From the NCBI GenBank assembly GCA_030062745.1, contig CP099848.1:9817501-9881500 (forward strand): 64,000 bases of DNA, given 5' to 3'. The notes under the pieces are model-generated. The model searched no databases. It was not told where the DNA came from and was given only the letters and a program-made list of their open reading frames with translations. The DNA is from Capitulum mitella (Eukaryota; Arthropoda; Thecostraca; Pollicipedomorpha; Pollicipedidae). The number at the start of each line of letters is the position of its first letter. Positions within the stretch are counted from its first letter, which is position 1. Positions 1-10,307 of this stretch are shown here, piece after piece. A program made the translations under genes and the position numbers.

Positions 1-991
1 GCTGACCTTTTTTGATCCAATTTCAAGCCTTGGTTGTCAAAACTTTTGCTAGAATGTCAAAAGGGCAATTGGACCTAAAATACCCCCCTGGTGGCCTAAT
101 ACCGTCCTTATTGAATAATCTGAGTGCTTCGTTCTAGTTTCGACAAGGGCTTCCGTACGGTGTTTCTTTTTTTACTCCGTCGTGAGACTTATTGTCCGCG
201 AGATTTGGGGGCGGGAGATTTTCATGAACCGAACCCGGCAAAGATGGATACGAAGACCGGCCCGGCGAGGGTTAATATGGATTTAGCCCGAACATGCTGA
301 AATGATATGCGATGGGATCAGGGTCTATGACACGGTTAACGTACTGCGGGAACCTGAGGCTGTGAACTATGGCTATGGCTAAGAACCGCAAGTCGTGGCA
401 GCTAGTCCGAGTGCTGACCCACTTTGCTCTGTCGGCAGAATAATTTTGCGCAGGCCCCAAGTTGTTTTCACAGTGCGCATGCTGTTGGACATGGATGCTT
501 GTCATCCACCAGCATGCTGGTGGGTGACAAATATACCGTGAACTGCGGCTGTCGGTTGGCGTCATACTGGTACGAGCCAGCCTCGTCTTTTAGGTCCTGC
601 CATCTTGGGCGTTGAATGCGGAAACACCACCTGGACGAACCCAGCTTAACGTTTTAACTGATTTTGCCGAAACCTCGCCAGATGAGCCTGAAGGCCGGCG
701 AAGCGTGAAACATTAATTTCACGTCTGGAGCGGACTTCAAGTTCATTAACTGGCGCTGCGAGGTGGCAGGCCTGGGACGATCGTGCCCTCCCCACCCTCT
801 GCCTGCCTGCTGACCTCTGGCCGTCTTAATGAACCCAGCCTCGGCCCGGGACGTCACGTACTGGACGGTCCAGGGTTTAAGTACTGCCCAGCACTGGCGC
901 CCGCCGCCTTCCGTTTGGCATTAGTAATGCCTGAGACGCTTGATACCGAGGAGCCTTTTTGTCTTCTCAGTTTGAGACCCTAACTTCGCCA

Positions 992-1052
992 CAGAAAGGA
1001 GCATGGGTGATATTAGTACGACAGCCGTCGTACGATGACGGCCTCCTTTCTG
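992..1052. repeat. Nested inverted repeat (hairpin)
   Basis: CAGAAAGGAG at 992-1001 is complementary to CTCCTTTCTG at 1043-1052. Inside the loop GCCGTC and GACGGC form a second inverted pair (about 1023-1041). It may be the remnant of a small palindromic element. No function is evident. Confidence 0.5.
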
Positions 1053-1604
1053 AAATGTTATTAAGTTAGTAGTGTGTTTTCATTCATTTGCTTAAGGACG
1101 AATCCTCACCAACGTTCACCATTTAACTTCGGAACCACCTTCAACGGAAATGGGGGATTGGTACAATCCCCGTCAAGGCATTTCTTAACCTCACATGGTA
1201 AAGTGAGAGACAACCAGCAGGCAGCATGGTCCTTGGCTACACAGAGACACGTCATTCGACCAGTTTAAGTCACGTAGTTACCTCAAAGGTGTTATGTCAT
1301 GTGGAGGTTATGTCAGAGTATTCTGGCTTTCATTAGATGACTTGAGAAGAAACCCATGGGGCGCTTCTGGGGGGCCCAGAACGGCCTCTCACGATGAATG
1401 AGCATGGAGGACTCAAAATGTTGTTGCTGTGCAAATGAGCGTTGTCGATTGAACGATAACACTCCCAGGTCAACACAATGTCGAAAAGGTTATTGAAATT
1501 AAATCATGATTTTGGCTTAAGATGACCTTTACAAAAATAAGTTAAGTGCGATCATTGACATTATGGGTGATACCATGATGAGATTTAGTGAGAATGAGTG
1601 CCGT

Positions 1605-1650
1605 AAAACACATAAAACACCCGTTGTTAAAACACATAAAACACATAAAA
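1605..1650. repeat. AAAACACATA short tandem repeat
   Basis: The decamer AAAACACATA and close variants recur about four times, interrupted by CCCGTTGTT. A related string follows GAATGCCGTAAA at about 60327, so this may be part of a dispersed repeat. Confidence 0.5.
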
Positions 1651-1873
1651 CGGCCGTTGCCCCATTGCGATTATTGTAAGACACTCATCCAGAAATCTAG
1701 GTCAGTGACCAGTGAAATTATCGAGATAAAGTTTTCATGAAATATGTAATGATATTCAAAACTCAGTTGTGCGTTACTCCAGAGTCATTCTGGGGCAACT
1801 GGTAAAAACCCTAAGGGAAGGATTGCACCAGCTATGTTGTCCCTTCGCCTATTGTCGTCACATCGATGATATT

Positions 1874-2830
1874 TTAATGACGTAGAAGTTGAAGAAGCGC
1901 TTCAGATATTGAAAATGGAACCAGAACGAATCTCATGCCGTGCTTGCACCAATGAAAACTGCACCAACAGTTAACTACCATTCCTGGACACAAGCATCGA
2001 CGGCTAACTGAAGCTCGCCGAATTGAAACCGAGCACGACGTAAAGCGAACTGCCAGCCAGTGCGTCAAGTGTGTCGTCAATGCGTGGAATGCAGTACGGC
2101 GGTAGCCGCGTTTTCGCATTTCACGCTCTGAAGTCCGAACACAGGCGAATCGCGCCATTACGGCGCCGGACCAGACGTATGGGAGATCCCCAATATCCAT
2201 TCGCCTCCTCGATCACGCTCTGTGGCACTATGTGCTCAAGCTCCTCTTTCACATCGGCTCGCAGGCGGGGAGGAATGCGGCGAGGCGCCTGCCACGCAGG
2301 AGATGACGACCAAGTGTCGATCGTGTGCTTCACAATAGACGGGTGGCCGAGCCGACTTTCAAGCATGGACGAATATCGCCCCACCAACGTCTGGAGTCTC
2401 TGATGCTCTTGGTCACTCAGCTGAGCACCAGTCAGTCGGATCTCCTCCTTCAACCAGAAACTCTCAAGAGATTCCTCAGTGCCATTCTCGCTCTGCGAAC
2501 TGCTGTCTCCGGACACTCGCAGCTCCTCGGCATAACCACCCTCGAGCTAAATGCCGTGAACCGCGTCTCAGTCTGCCTCCACCAAAGCCGGAAGAAAACA
2601 CAGTCCTTCTTCCGCCCATACCGGCTCCACGAGAGCTGGACCTTTGTAGCTGCACTTTGGAACCGGACACTGCAGGAACATCTCGGTCCCCGGGGACACG
2701 GACACATCCTCGGCATTCGCGACTGAGCCCACCGTCACAACCTCGATCGATCGTGAGCTTACACTCTCCACTGGAGCCAAAACTAAACGTTGCTTCTTAA
2801 AATGCACGACACAAGGACAAACCCTCAAAA
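1874..2830 (-). mobile_element. Decayed Ty3/gypsy-type retrotransposon pol fragment (linker plus reverse transcriptase start)
   Basis: Read on the minus strand, about 2828-2568 encodes the segment usually found between protease and reverse transcriptase in gypsy-type pol (PGTEMFLQC, then LVEPVW and LPALVEAD). Positions 2516-2121 then encode the start of reverse transcriptase: RRIPPRLRADVKEEL, a GVIE-like VIEEANGYWGSPI segment, and IRLCSDFRA. A stop codon follows immediately. Further fragments in changed frames (IDDTLDALAGSSLYVV, then a VPFSISEA segment resembling the MPFGL box) reach to about 1874. The catalytic YxDD region cannot be read on this strand. Stops and frame changes show the copy is dead. 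No LTRs, gag or integrase were identified. The domain order is established for Metaviridae; assignment to this group is inference from motif spacing. Confidence 0.75.
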
Positions 2831-4991
2831 ATACTAAACCTTTAAGAACTGGGACATGTCACATCGGCACCACAAGTGGCACTGAAAAGCGTTGTTCAGC
2901 GATTTCAAAGTTAAGCGCAATGTTACCTAACAATGGAAAAGAAGACTGCGAGGCCGTCTTGGTAACTATGTTTTTTCATTAGAAATACTTTTGAAATGAC
3001 TGTGGGGAATGCATAAATGCCGTGTAGTTGCAATGTCTCACCATGAAACACAAGCTAACACTGGGGCATTTTATTTTCCTCATCACTCCCAACATTCACC
3101 GCGCTCAGCGCTGTCTCAACAGAAGCGTCGTTCCGCTTGATCGCGGCTCGTCTGCGCAAGCTGCGCGCAGCGCGATTAACTTCACTCGGTCCGATGACTG
3201 CCGCGAACTTATCCATTATCCGCCTCAGCTCTTGCAACGTCGTAAACATGCACTTTGAAATAGTTCAGCGAAGGATTACTTAAGTACATTTTATTATATT
3301 TATTATTTGTTTATTGTTTTTATTGTTTATTTATTGCATATAAAACATAATACATGAAATATGATTTATTATATTTCGAGAAATTTCATGAGCAAACAGG
3401 GATCGCGATAAGAAAACGACCCTCAACCAGTGATTCACTGGATTTATGAAAATCGTACTTATGATGTGTGTATATCATATAAATCACATTTTTAGTAAGA
3501 TATGTCATATGTACGTGCAATGTGTTTCGTTGTTTGTCTGATAATGCTCATGGGAAATGAACGAAATGTTAAATGATTTTGGAGGGCTACTTTCTGTCTG
3601 GAGGAAAAGAAGCGAAAGCGTGTACAAAGAAGGGAAAGTTTAAGGGAGAAAGCGATAACAGCTAACTTCGCTGTCATGCTTAGTTGAACTTGCATTAGTG
3701 AGAATCCGCTCGCAAAGTACACAAACATATGTATTTGCGTCCTTTGGTAGAATATTTTGATCAACCCTCGCTGAGCCGGTTTCTGGATCCTTCGCCTTCG
3801 CCAGGCTGGGGAGGGGTTCATGAGAACCGTCCCCGAGTCCTCGAGAACTGAGTCGTATAGAAAAAGTAAAACACCATTGGAAAGGCCTTTACAAAAATGG
3901 AAGAAAGCACGCAGATTTGGTCCAATCATATCAGTATTAAAGTCATCATAGGTCATCTTAGGTCAATTCGCTTGCTGACGTTTCTGGTGGAAAACTGTAG
4001 TAATTAAGCCGTTCACGTAGCACCAAAGATGTTACGTGTAAAAAAGACCTCATGTACGTATTTGGTGTGGTAAAGAGCAACTGAGGTCATATCTTTTGTC
4101 TTTGTCTGTCTTTTAGATGCATATTAGATATGAAACCATCATTTGACAGTCAAAGAAGTTTAACGTTAGACTTTTCGCGCATATGAGTTGTAAATTTCTG
4201 GTGTCTGTCGTATCATCTGCCGACATGTCATCGATCAGACACGACACAGCATAAAATCCTACAAAATCAGTTCATGCATTATCCCGTTTACGTCATGAAA
4301 TCCTTGCCCAAACCATTTCACGGAAGTCACACGAACGCCGGGCCCGGCTGCAAAGCCATTGTACTTGACAGGATATTATTTTAGCGATGACCAAGGTTTT
4401 TATTTGGCCGACCAAGAATAAGAGGGCTGGGGCAGTAAAAACTAAACAGAAAATAAGCCTGGGTGTGGTTCTTACTATTCGTGGTCGTACAAAATGTGTA
4501 CGCATTGAAAACAAGTAGCATTTATCAGAAAGTCAAATGGGGTCTGGGCTAAATGGTATTAGGTCAATCCTGAAAAACAAGTTCTTACCAAATACCAGTG
4601 CTCTGAAGCACGCATGGCTGCTGATGCAAGCTGAAACATTCAAAGACTGTAAACGGATGAATTGCACTCGGCCGCGGCCCTCAAAATTCGGTATAAAACG
4701 TGACCTGATCCCAGATGACGTGTGAAGAGGCATATTTACATGTCCAAAAGATGTGAGAAACACTAGACAGAATATTTCAAGTTCAAAGCTATTGAACTAG
4801 ACCCACAGGCCTAGCTGACACCCTAAAAAAGGCCCAAAGATGTTCCGACCTAAGGTCACCGACCTTGACATTTCAGAAGAAATTGAGGTGGCAGAATTGT
4901 TGCATCTGTCCTGCTTTGCCAATGTAGCAAATTTCAAGTTAATTGATACCTTTGACAAAAAGCTATGAGATTGTTTTTTTGGAACATGGTC
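2831..4991. other. Non-coding, repeat-rich stretch
   Basis: About 3780-3960 resembles the left part of the TTAA-flanked element at 8862: a G-run/C-run hairpin-like patch at 3806-3837, then a sequence like ACCATTGGAAAG. About 4790-4980 shares a stretch with 9740-9850 of that element (a GCAGAATTGTTGCATCTGTC-like string). AGGTCA and GGTCAT motifs are frequent. Apart from the ORF at 3055-3249 no gene was recognised. The plus- and minus-strand ORFs at 4533-4763 look like chance ORFs. Confidence 0.5.
3055..3249 (-). CDS. Small charged ORF of unknown function, possibly retroelement-derived
   Basis: A 64-codon minus-strand ORF encodes a basic, helix-prone peptide (TLQELRRIMDKFAAVIG, then AARSLRRRAAIKRND). 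It lies a few hundred bases upstream, in transcription order, of the decayed gypsy pol fragment and on the same strand, so it could be part of that element's 5' region. No domain was recognised. The opposite strand is also open here, so chance is a real alternative. Confidence 0.2.
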   Translation of the reverse strand: MFTTLQELRRIMDKFAAVIGPSEVNRAARSLRRRAAIKRNDASVETALSAVNVGSDEENKMPQC

Positions 4992-5585
4992 TCACTTGTC
5001 CTGTCCTGGGTCAATGACCGGAGGTGACCTGAAGCTGAAAAGTTGGAAAAATTTGCAAAATGGCGTGTAAAAGGGTTTCCCAAGATTCATGTCTCTGCGC
5101 CTCTTCGTTTTCTGACCATCCTCGAAAAACCTGATGACCTCCGTGCCGGCGAAGGTTAAGTCAATTTTTTTTTTAAACGCCAAGGCATTCTTGCATTTAA
5201 TGAGCTTTTTCGTCTGTTGTTGTTTCCGTATTAAGTCATCGTCGGCTTTTGGCACGTAGTGAATGGCGCCTCCAAAATTCTTAGTATTCAACTTTTTCAT
5301 GTCAGGTGACCCCGCGACATTGTAACGAATATATGTCGTGTGACGCGGGGACTCGGCAATATTGAAACAAACGTCGTGTATCATAACAAATGTCCTTTGG
5401 GATACAGCGCACTCCTTGCCATCAGTGCTCACATCGGCAACACCGCAACATCCCTGACTAGACGCATAACTATGTCCTTGTAACATGGAGGCCTGCTTAA
5501 TCACAAAGAACAACACCATTATAACTCGCCGCACCGCGAGCTCGAACATAAAGATCCTGGGGACAGATAAACGGCAACAGATCAA
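4992..5585 (-). CDS. Possible small secreted protein or exon, family unknown
   Basis: A 197-codon ORF runs on the minus strand. An internal Met starts MFELAVRRVIMVLFFVIKQ, a basic-then-hydrophobic stretch that could be a signal peptide ending near HSYA. A cysteine-containing segment follows (SSQGCCGVADVSTDGKEC, later HDVCFNIAE), then NFGGAIHYVP and a lysine-rich part. The last 60 or so codons overlap sequence shared with a dispersed repeat (AGGTCA-rich, about 4990-5140), so the natural end may be earlier or may come from a transposon. The length and composition of the first 130 codons argue mildly for real coding. I do not recognise the family. It could equally be an ORF of a decayed mobile element. 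If real, it would be nested in, and antisense to, the STK32 intron. Confidence 0.3.
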   Translation of the reverse strand: MICCRLSVPRIFMFELAVRRVIMVLFFVIKQASMLQGHSYASSQGCCGVADVSTDGKECAVSQRTFVMIHDVCFNIAESPRHTTYIRYNVAGSPDMKKLNTKNFGGAIHYVPKADDDLIRKQQQTKKLIKCKNALAFKKKIDLTFAGTEVIRFFEDGQKTKRRRDMNLGKPFYTPFCKFFQLFSFRSPPVIDPGQDK

Positions 5586-6035
5586 CGACGCCTAGTTATT
5601 CGGGATATGGAGCAACTTATGAGACGCCACGTTAACGCGCGCGGGACCCTGCAGTCGTTCGAAGGACCGCCATAAGGCCCAACACTGTGAAAAGATAGTG
5701 TACTGATCCGCCGGATGTTATTTCAGCAATGCTTGTCCGTCTACAATTGTGTGAACCAGGAGATCCGTGTCATTACTAACCGTGTGCTTTCGTTTTGAAT
5801 TTTAGACCACACAAATCCTGTTGACCCATACTTGTCTCGAGGATGTCTCATGTGTACACGACACGTGAAATCAGTAATGAAATATTACTTTTTCCATGTT
5901 CTTTATATTATAATGAACGCTGGCAACGTCGTTTATGAACATACACATGAAACGAGAAGAATTATACGACTGCAATCAAAGACCATCCGGAATGCGAAGT
6001 TCACTGTAGTTTTTAACAAACAATGCAATATAAAT

Positions 6036-6079
<44 letters not shown>

Positions 6080-6117
6080 CATATATATCATCAAGTGTCT
6101 GTCCAAAACTGGACTAG
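5586..6117. other. Non-coding stretch with TA microsatellite
   Basis: No gene recognised. A (TA)n tract with TGTATA interruptions occupies 6039-6088. Confidence 0.5.
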
Positions 6118-6263
6118 GCTGATTCGGTTAAACTGGAAGGCTTACCTGAACCAGTTTTATTGCTACCTATAGCGTGAATCAACGGGGAGCTTCCTCGAAC
6201 TATACGTGGCACGTAATTGGATTTGTCAAGTTGAAGCGAATGACGTGTGATTGGGTTTCCAGA

Positions 6264-6266
<3 letters not shown>
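6118..6266 (+). repeat. Dispersed repeat, copy 1 (second copy at 10162-10307)
   Basis: This roughly 150-bp stretch (CTGGAAGG ... ACCAGTTTTATTGC ... ACGTGGCAC ... AATTGGATT) matches 10162-10307 in the same orientation with scattered differences. Its last 40 bases are repeated again at 6308-6352 across a TA microsatellite (6266-6309). The two large copies flank the block of decayed transposons between them. Confidence 0.7.

Positions 6267-6309
<43 letters not shown>
6266..6309. repeat. (TA)n microsatellite
   Basis: Uninterrupted TA dinucleotides between two copies of a GAAGCGAATGAC-containing sequence. Confidence 0.9.
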
Positions 6310-6312
<3 letters not shown>

Positions 6313-6403
6313 CAGGTTGAAGCGAATGACATGAGATTGGGTCCCGAGATCATAAATATATATATTTGTTTGATATCTTGAGAGTCGTCACAATCCCTTT
6401 TAT

Positions 6404-7010
6404 TTAATTCCTCATACATTTTGGGATACCACACACCAAATTGCCCAGAAACTCCGGGGAAATTTCAGACCATGCCCTTGGAGTGTTTCTCACAAGTGTC
6501 GTTTCACAGGTGGCCGGGTGCAGCTTTGATAGGCTTTCCTTGACGATCGCCCAGAGGTTCTGTATAGGAGACAGGGCTGTACTCAGGTATCTCACCCTTC
6601 GCCCAGTACCCAGGAAGGATCTCCTGACACCACAGCGGAGTGTTCTTGGTCGTGTGCGTCGGAGCACCATCTTGCTGAAAAAATTCCTTGTGACATGTCT
6701 GGCAGCAGCTTCCTTTTGGTTAGAAGGTTTTTTGTCTCCTGGTGGATGGCTGATGTCGCAGTCTTCTTCAGTGTTTCTTCGGTGTAGTATTCAGCCTAAT
6801 TACTTTGTCATCTCGAAAAGATGTGAAGCTCTGAATCCTTATGGCCTGCTTCTTTAACTGCGTTTTCACGGGCATTTCAAAGCTGCCAGATTCCCGGCCA
6901 GGTTGGCCGGATTGGCCAGCTTTTGACACACAGCGGATTAATACAACTGATTTTGCAAAAGTGTTTGTTGATGTTATAGAAAAGAATGACCGGGTTGCGA
7001 TACAAACCAA
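6404..7010 (-). mobile_element. Decayed Tc1-like transposase, C-terminal half
   Basis: On the minus strand, FFQQDGAPTHTTKNTPLWC near 6690-6635 matches the QQDGAP-H motif around the second catalytic Asp of Tc1-like DD34E transposases. A frame change follows, then LSPIQNLWAIVKESL, which corresponds to the NPIENLW motif, and RNTPRAWSEISPEFLGNLV. In this family the Glu of PIENLW is the third catalytic acid; here it reads Gln, so the copy could not be active even without the frameshifts. Upstream sequence (7010-6700) aligns only loosely with the middle of the enzyme. Terminal inverted repeats were not found. Known for the family: cut-and-paste transposition at TA. Inference: an inactive remnant in an STK32 intron. 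Confidence 0.8.
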
Positions 7011-7779
7011 CCTGAAGTAAACGCAGGAGTTGCTTTGGCATTGCGCACTATATGTAATGCACAGTAATTTCCTCGGGTGTTCTGCGGCTCATTTCGCAGC
7101 TTCTGGCTACCCTCGCCGCGTCTCGTCGGTGCGGCCGCTGGCCAAATCTAGTGGTTCGCAACCGCTTTGTGCCTTGACAAGGCTGAAAGGTTTTGGAAGG
7201 AGGGCGCTGACCGGTTGAATGTTGATGAGCTGGAAGCGCAGCAGGGGATGGTGAGGGAGTGGGAAATTCCTTCACTCCTTGTGTACAGGTGTACTTGTGT
7301 GTAGTCTTTGTTAGTGATTGTGCAGTAATTGTTCGTCGAAGTATGCTGTTATACTCGAACCATTTGTTTGCTGGTGAACAGGGCCGCTCCCGCATTTAGA
7401 ACAGTGCAATTTCATATGTGAGGGCTGAGGAGCCGACCCCAACCCACGCCGGCTTTCGACCAGCAATATGCGGGGTCGTCTCGTCAGCTGTAAATAAAGC
7501 GCTGAACAGCGATGAGGAATCTGAGCCAGGCGGGCGAAGGCATGTAGTGACGCTGGCAGGACGACAGAAATTTGAACTTATTCAGCTGCCACATGTTATA
7601 TCCTTTGTTCCAACAAGTTTGCCATTTCCGAAATCTAAAGAAGTGGGTGGGTGTGCGGACTTCGTTTGGCAAAATAACGTCGCGGCAAGATACCTGACGT
7701 GAATCGCTAAGCTAGACCGTAGAAGTAGGCTGGCCTGTAAATATGCGTCAGGTACAGCAAAATATTATTCGACGTTTCC
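7011..7779. other. Stretch between transposase fragments
   Basis: No convincing gene. ORFs on both strands (for example 7048-7395 minus and 7418-7702 plus) lack recognisable domains. It may be an insertion that separated the two Tc1-like fragments, or unrelated intron. Confidence 0.4.
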
Positions 7780-8449
7780 GCATCACTTAGGCTGCCGTGT
7801 CTAACAACATGCGAAGGGAGCCTGAAGGAAATACAAAACCTCGCGGGTGATCGCTGGCCAACCCGTCCGGAAATCGGGCAACTTTTAAAGTGCCCATGTA
7901 AACGCAGCTACGGCCTCCGACACGGGGACTTGTTAGATGTCGTTCGCCAAATTCGTTTGTTCTGACGGTTAGGAGGGTGGTCGAGCTCGAAATGAGCCAC
8001 ATCCGAGCACATTATCTGCCTCTAATCAAAAATGGTTCAGTTTCGCCCTGTCCGAATGATTTCAAGCCTCCTTTACTTCTAAGTTTTGGTTAACTCTGGT
8101 TCCGTTTGGGAGTCTGAAGGGCTTGGGACCGAGGTTTGCCCTGAAATACGCGTGGACAGTCTGGTGCGATACTGGATACTCCCTGGCGGTCAGTCTGGGC
8201 CAACTTACTGGTCGACGTTCCTTTCTTCAGTGCTGATTCGGCAATAACGATTTTCGCCTCTCTGCCTTCTAGTCTTTCACCCCGTCCTCTTCTGTTTTCC
8301 GCAGGTGTGTCATCTTTCCAACGGGAAGCCCACCGGTAAACTGAGCGGACATGACCACTCAGTTCCTTGGCTACCTGCCATGGTGGCCTTCCGCCGACCG
8401 CCACTCCGGCTGCCCAGTGGCGAATTGTCAAATTATGCTCCTTCACCAT
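7780..8449 (-). mobile_element. Decayed Tc1-like transposase, N-terminal half
   Basis: The minus-strand ORF 8449-8090 carries a helix-turn-helix resembling Tc1-type DNA-binding domains (WQVAKELSGHVRSVYRWASRW), then a GRGERL-like basic linker and a second HTH-like part. Past a stop the same frame continues with interruptions and includes CSDVAHFELDHPPNRQNKRIW-like text (about 7990-7930), matching the region of the first catalytic Asp (SDE-FEL in relatives). It lies in the expected order upstream of the C-terminal fragment at 6404-7010, but about 0.8 kb separates them and they may belong to two subfamilies. Several stops make it a pseudogene. Confidence 0.7.
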
Positions 8450-8619
8450 TCAGGGACACGCTATGCTAGCTGGTCTGGTACTGGTCACCAAGTGGCCTTT
8501 TCCGCCTGGGCGTCGCCTCAGGTCAGGCAGGAGTGTTTGTCACGTGACCCACAGCTGTGCGGTGTCGCCAGAGGGCCGGTCGCAGAACTTCCGACTGTCG
8601 CTTTGACCGAACGGCAACG

Positions 8620-8669
<50 letters not shown>
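8620..8669. repeat. (TA)n microsatellite
   Basis: About 25 TA units. Followed at once by the fold-back arm 8670-8718. Confidence 0.9.
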
Positions 8670-8672
<3 letters not shown>

Positions 8673-8718
8673 AGGCTCATTTCAGTTAAGCATTAATCAA
8701 CTGGATTCCGTTCTCACG
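8670..8718 (+). repeat. Inverted copy of the insertion site of element 8862-10071 (empty site)
   Basis: The reverse complement of these 49 bases reads through both flanks of the element at 8862-10071. Bases 8698-8718 match 8841-8861 perfectly (21 of 21). Bases 8670-8692 match 10072-10094 at 21 of 23. TTAA lies between them at 8693-8696. This copy therefore represents the uninterrupted target. Confidence 0.85.
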
Positions 8719-8720
8719 CG

Positions 8721-8722
<2 letters not shown>

Positions 8723-8779
<57 letters not shown>
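8723..8779. repeat. (TA)n microsatellite
   Basis: About 28 TA units between the two arms of the fold-back sequence described at 8670-8718. Confidence 0.9.
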
Positions 8780-8782
<3 letters not shown>

Positions 8783-8861
8783 GGACTGTTTTCGTCGACG
8801 ATGAAACAAAGAAAGAAAATGAATCACGATAGCCGATTCTCGTGAGAACGGAATCCAGTTG

Positions 8862-10071
8862 TTACCCGCGCCCCGCCGAACACCGGCGACTGGGGGGGGC
8901 AGTTGACTCCCCCTCTAACTCACGAACGGTTAGTCGCACGATAAAAATAAGCATACCGTTGGAAAGCCCGTCACGAGTAGAGCTCGAAACTCGTCTCATT
9001 TTTAGTTTTAGATAATATGTAAGCCAATTTACGCCCTATATATGTTTTCTCATAGCCGACTGCATGAGACCGAGAAATGGCCTGAATCTCAAGGGCTGTA
9101 ACTAATAACGCATAGGTAAAGGCACCAGCGCACAAGTAAATGTCCGCGGATGCCGATACACGTCTAATTTCCTCAGATTTGTTCAATATATACGCCGAAA
9201 CGTTGAGTTAAAGACACCGTAATTCTCCCGTCAGGCGTCACTGTACGCCGCTGCTGTATGCGGTACCAAATTAACGGGAACTAATTTTAGCGTTCCTTTA
9301 TTTTCGCGAAAAAAGACGATCTATGTCAATTTGATTGATCTTTGTGGTTCTTGTGATGGTTTCTCATGCTTAAATTTTGGAAAAATTGATTAGTTGCCAA
9401 TCTACAAAGTTGGCGGAGCTTTATTCGCGAGAGCCTGTTTATTTCCAAAATATGCTACTTTTTCAAACTTTTTGAGGTTCCTGGTATTACTTACGTCTGT
9501 GCAAGCTAGTTGTGCCATTTTCTACCCATTCTGAGTAATTCATCGTCGATTTTGACGGTGGTACATTTTGGCCCACTTCAGTTATTCGTGACCTGGCCTC
9601 AGGTCAATGGCTGCAAGTCACTGATGCTTTGCCCAATGACGGTAACTAGATGTCTGCTTCACTCCACACTAAAAATGTGATGAAATATTCCGTCAGTTTC
9701 AGAAAAAAACGGCGATATGTCTTAAAAATGGGGTTGACCTTAGGTCAATGACCCGGAAAATTCCGAAAAATCCGAGATAGCAGATTTGTTGCATCTATCA
9801 CGATCACTAATCCCTGAAAGTATTATTGAGATATCTTGTTTTGCGAAAAAGTTACAGGGCGCTAAACTTTTTTGGACTTAGGTCTGTTTGACCTGGTCTA
9901 GGTCAGGCACCTGACCTGACCTGAGGTCAAAATTTTGACACGAGACGTAAAATTGATGGAGCAAAAGGTACACAAAGTTTTGTGACTCTGTGTTAGTTCG
10001 TTCTCTGGCAATCCCAGAAAAACCTCAGGGGGGGGCAGTCAACTGCCCCCCCCCAGTCGGGGACGGGTTAA
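8862..10071 (+). mobile_element. TTAA-flanked non-autonomous DNA element A (about 1.2 kb)
   Basis: The left end reads TTACCCGCGCCCC and the right end, reverse complemented, reads TTAACCCGTCCCC. Each end carries a subterminal G-run/C-run hairpin around GGGGCAGTTGACT (8892-8913 left, 10028-10054 right), so the terminal inverted repeats extend about 45 bp. The right border is TTAA (10068-10071). The left border is TTAC, a one-base change. The empty target is preserved in inverted form at 8670-8718. There is no transposase ORF; the ORF at 8971-9186 has no recognisable motif. The interior has several TGACCT/AGGTCA motifs. TTAA targets are established for piggyBac-type elements; assigning this element to that superfamily is inference. 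Confidence 0.75.
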
Positions 10072-10161
10072 TGCTTAACTGAAATGAACTTAACATCTCA
10101 CTAAACTAAACAACGTTCAAGTTCACGGCCACGGGCTTCTTGCGGTCGTGAACCTTGATGA

Positions 10162-10307
10162 GGTTTGATTAATCTGGAAGGTCACACTCTGACCAGTTTT
10201 ATTGCCACCGAGAGCGTTAATCAATGGAGAGCTCTTCGAACGACACGTGGCACTTAATTGGATTCGTCAGGCTGAGACGAATAACGCTTGATTGGTTCCT
10301 CAGATCA
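10162..10307 (+). repeat. Dispersed repeat, copy 2 (first copy at 6118-6266)
   Basis: Same orientation as 6118-6266, sharing CTGGAAGG, CCAGTTTTATTGCCACC, ACACGTGGCAC and TTAATTGGATT blocks in order. It may be the end of an older element into which the intervening block inserted, or an independent copy. Confidence 0.7.

Larger units (their letters stand above)
1..1873. other. Non-coding stretch, no gene recognised
   Basis: Only short ORFs without family resemblance are present. The stretch is probably intron of the STK32 gene or its upstream flank. It contains one nested hairpin (992-1052) and a short AAAACACATA tandem repeat (1605-1650), listed separately. Confidence 0.5.

Noticed and set aside
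1845-1885. Plus-strand reading RHIDDILMT, resembling a reverse transcriptase YxDD box
   Set aside because: It is opposite in strand to the clear gypsy pol fragment, is followed at once by a stop, and has no other reverse transcriptase motif in its frame.
8557-8832. ORFs full of Tyr-Ile repeats
   Set aside because: They are translations of TA microsatellites, as are similar ORFs at 5832, 25142 and 42877.
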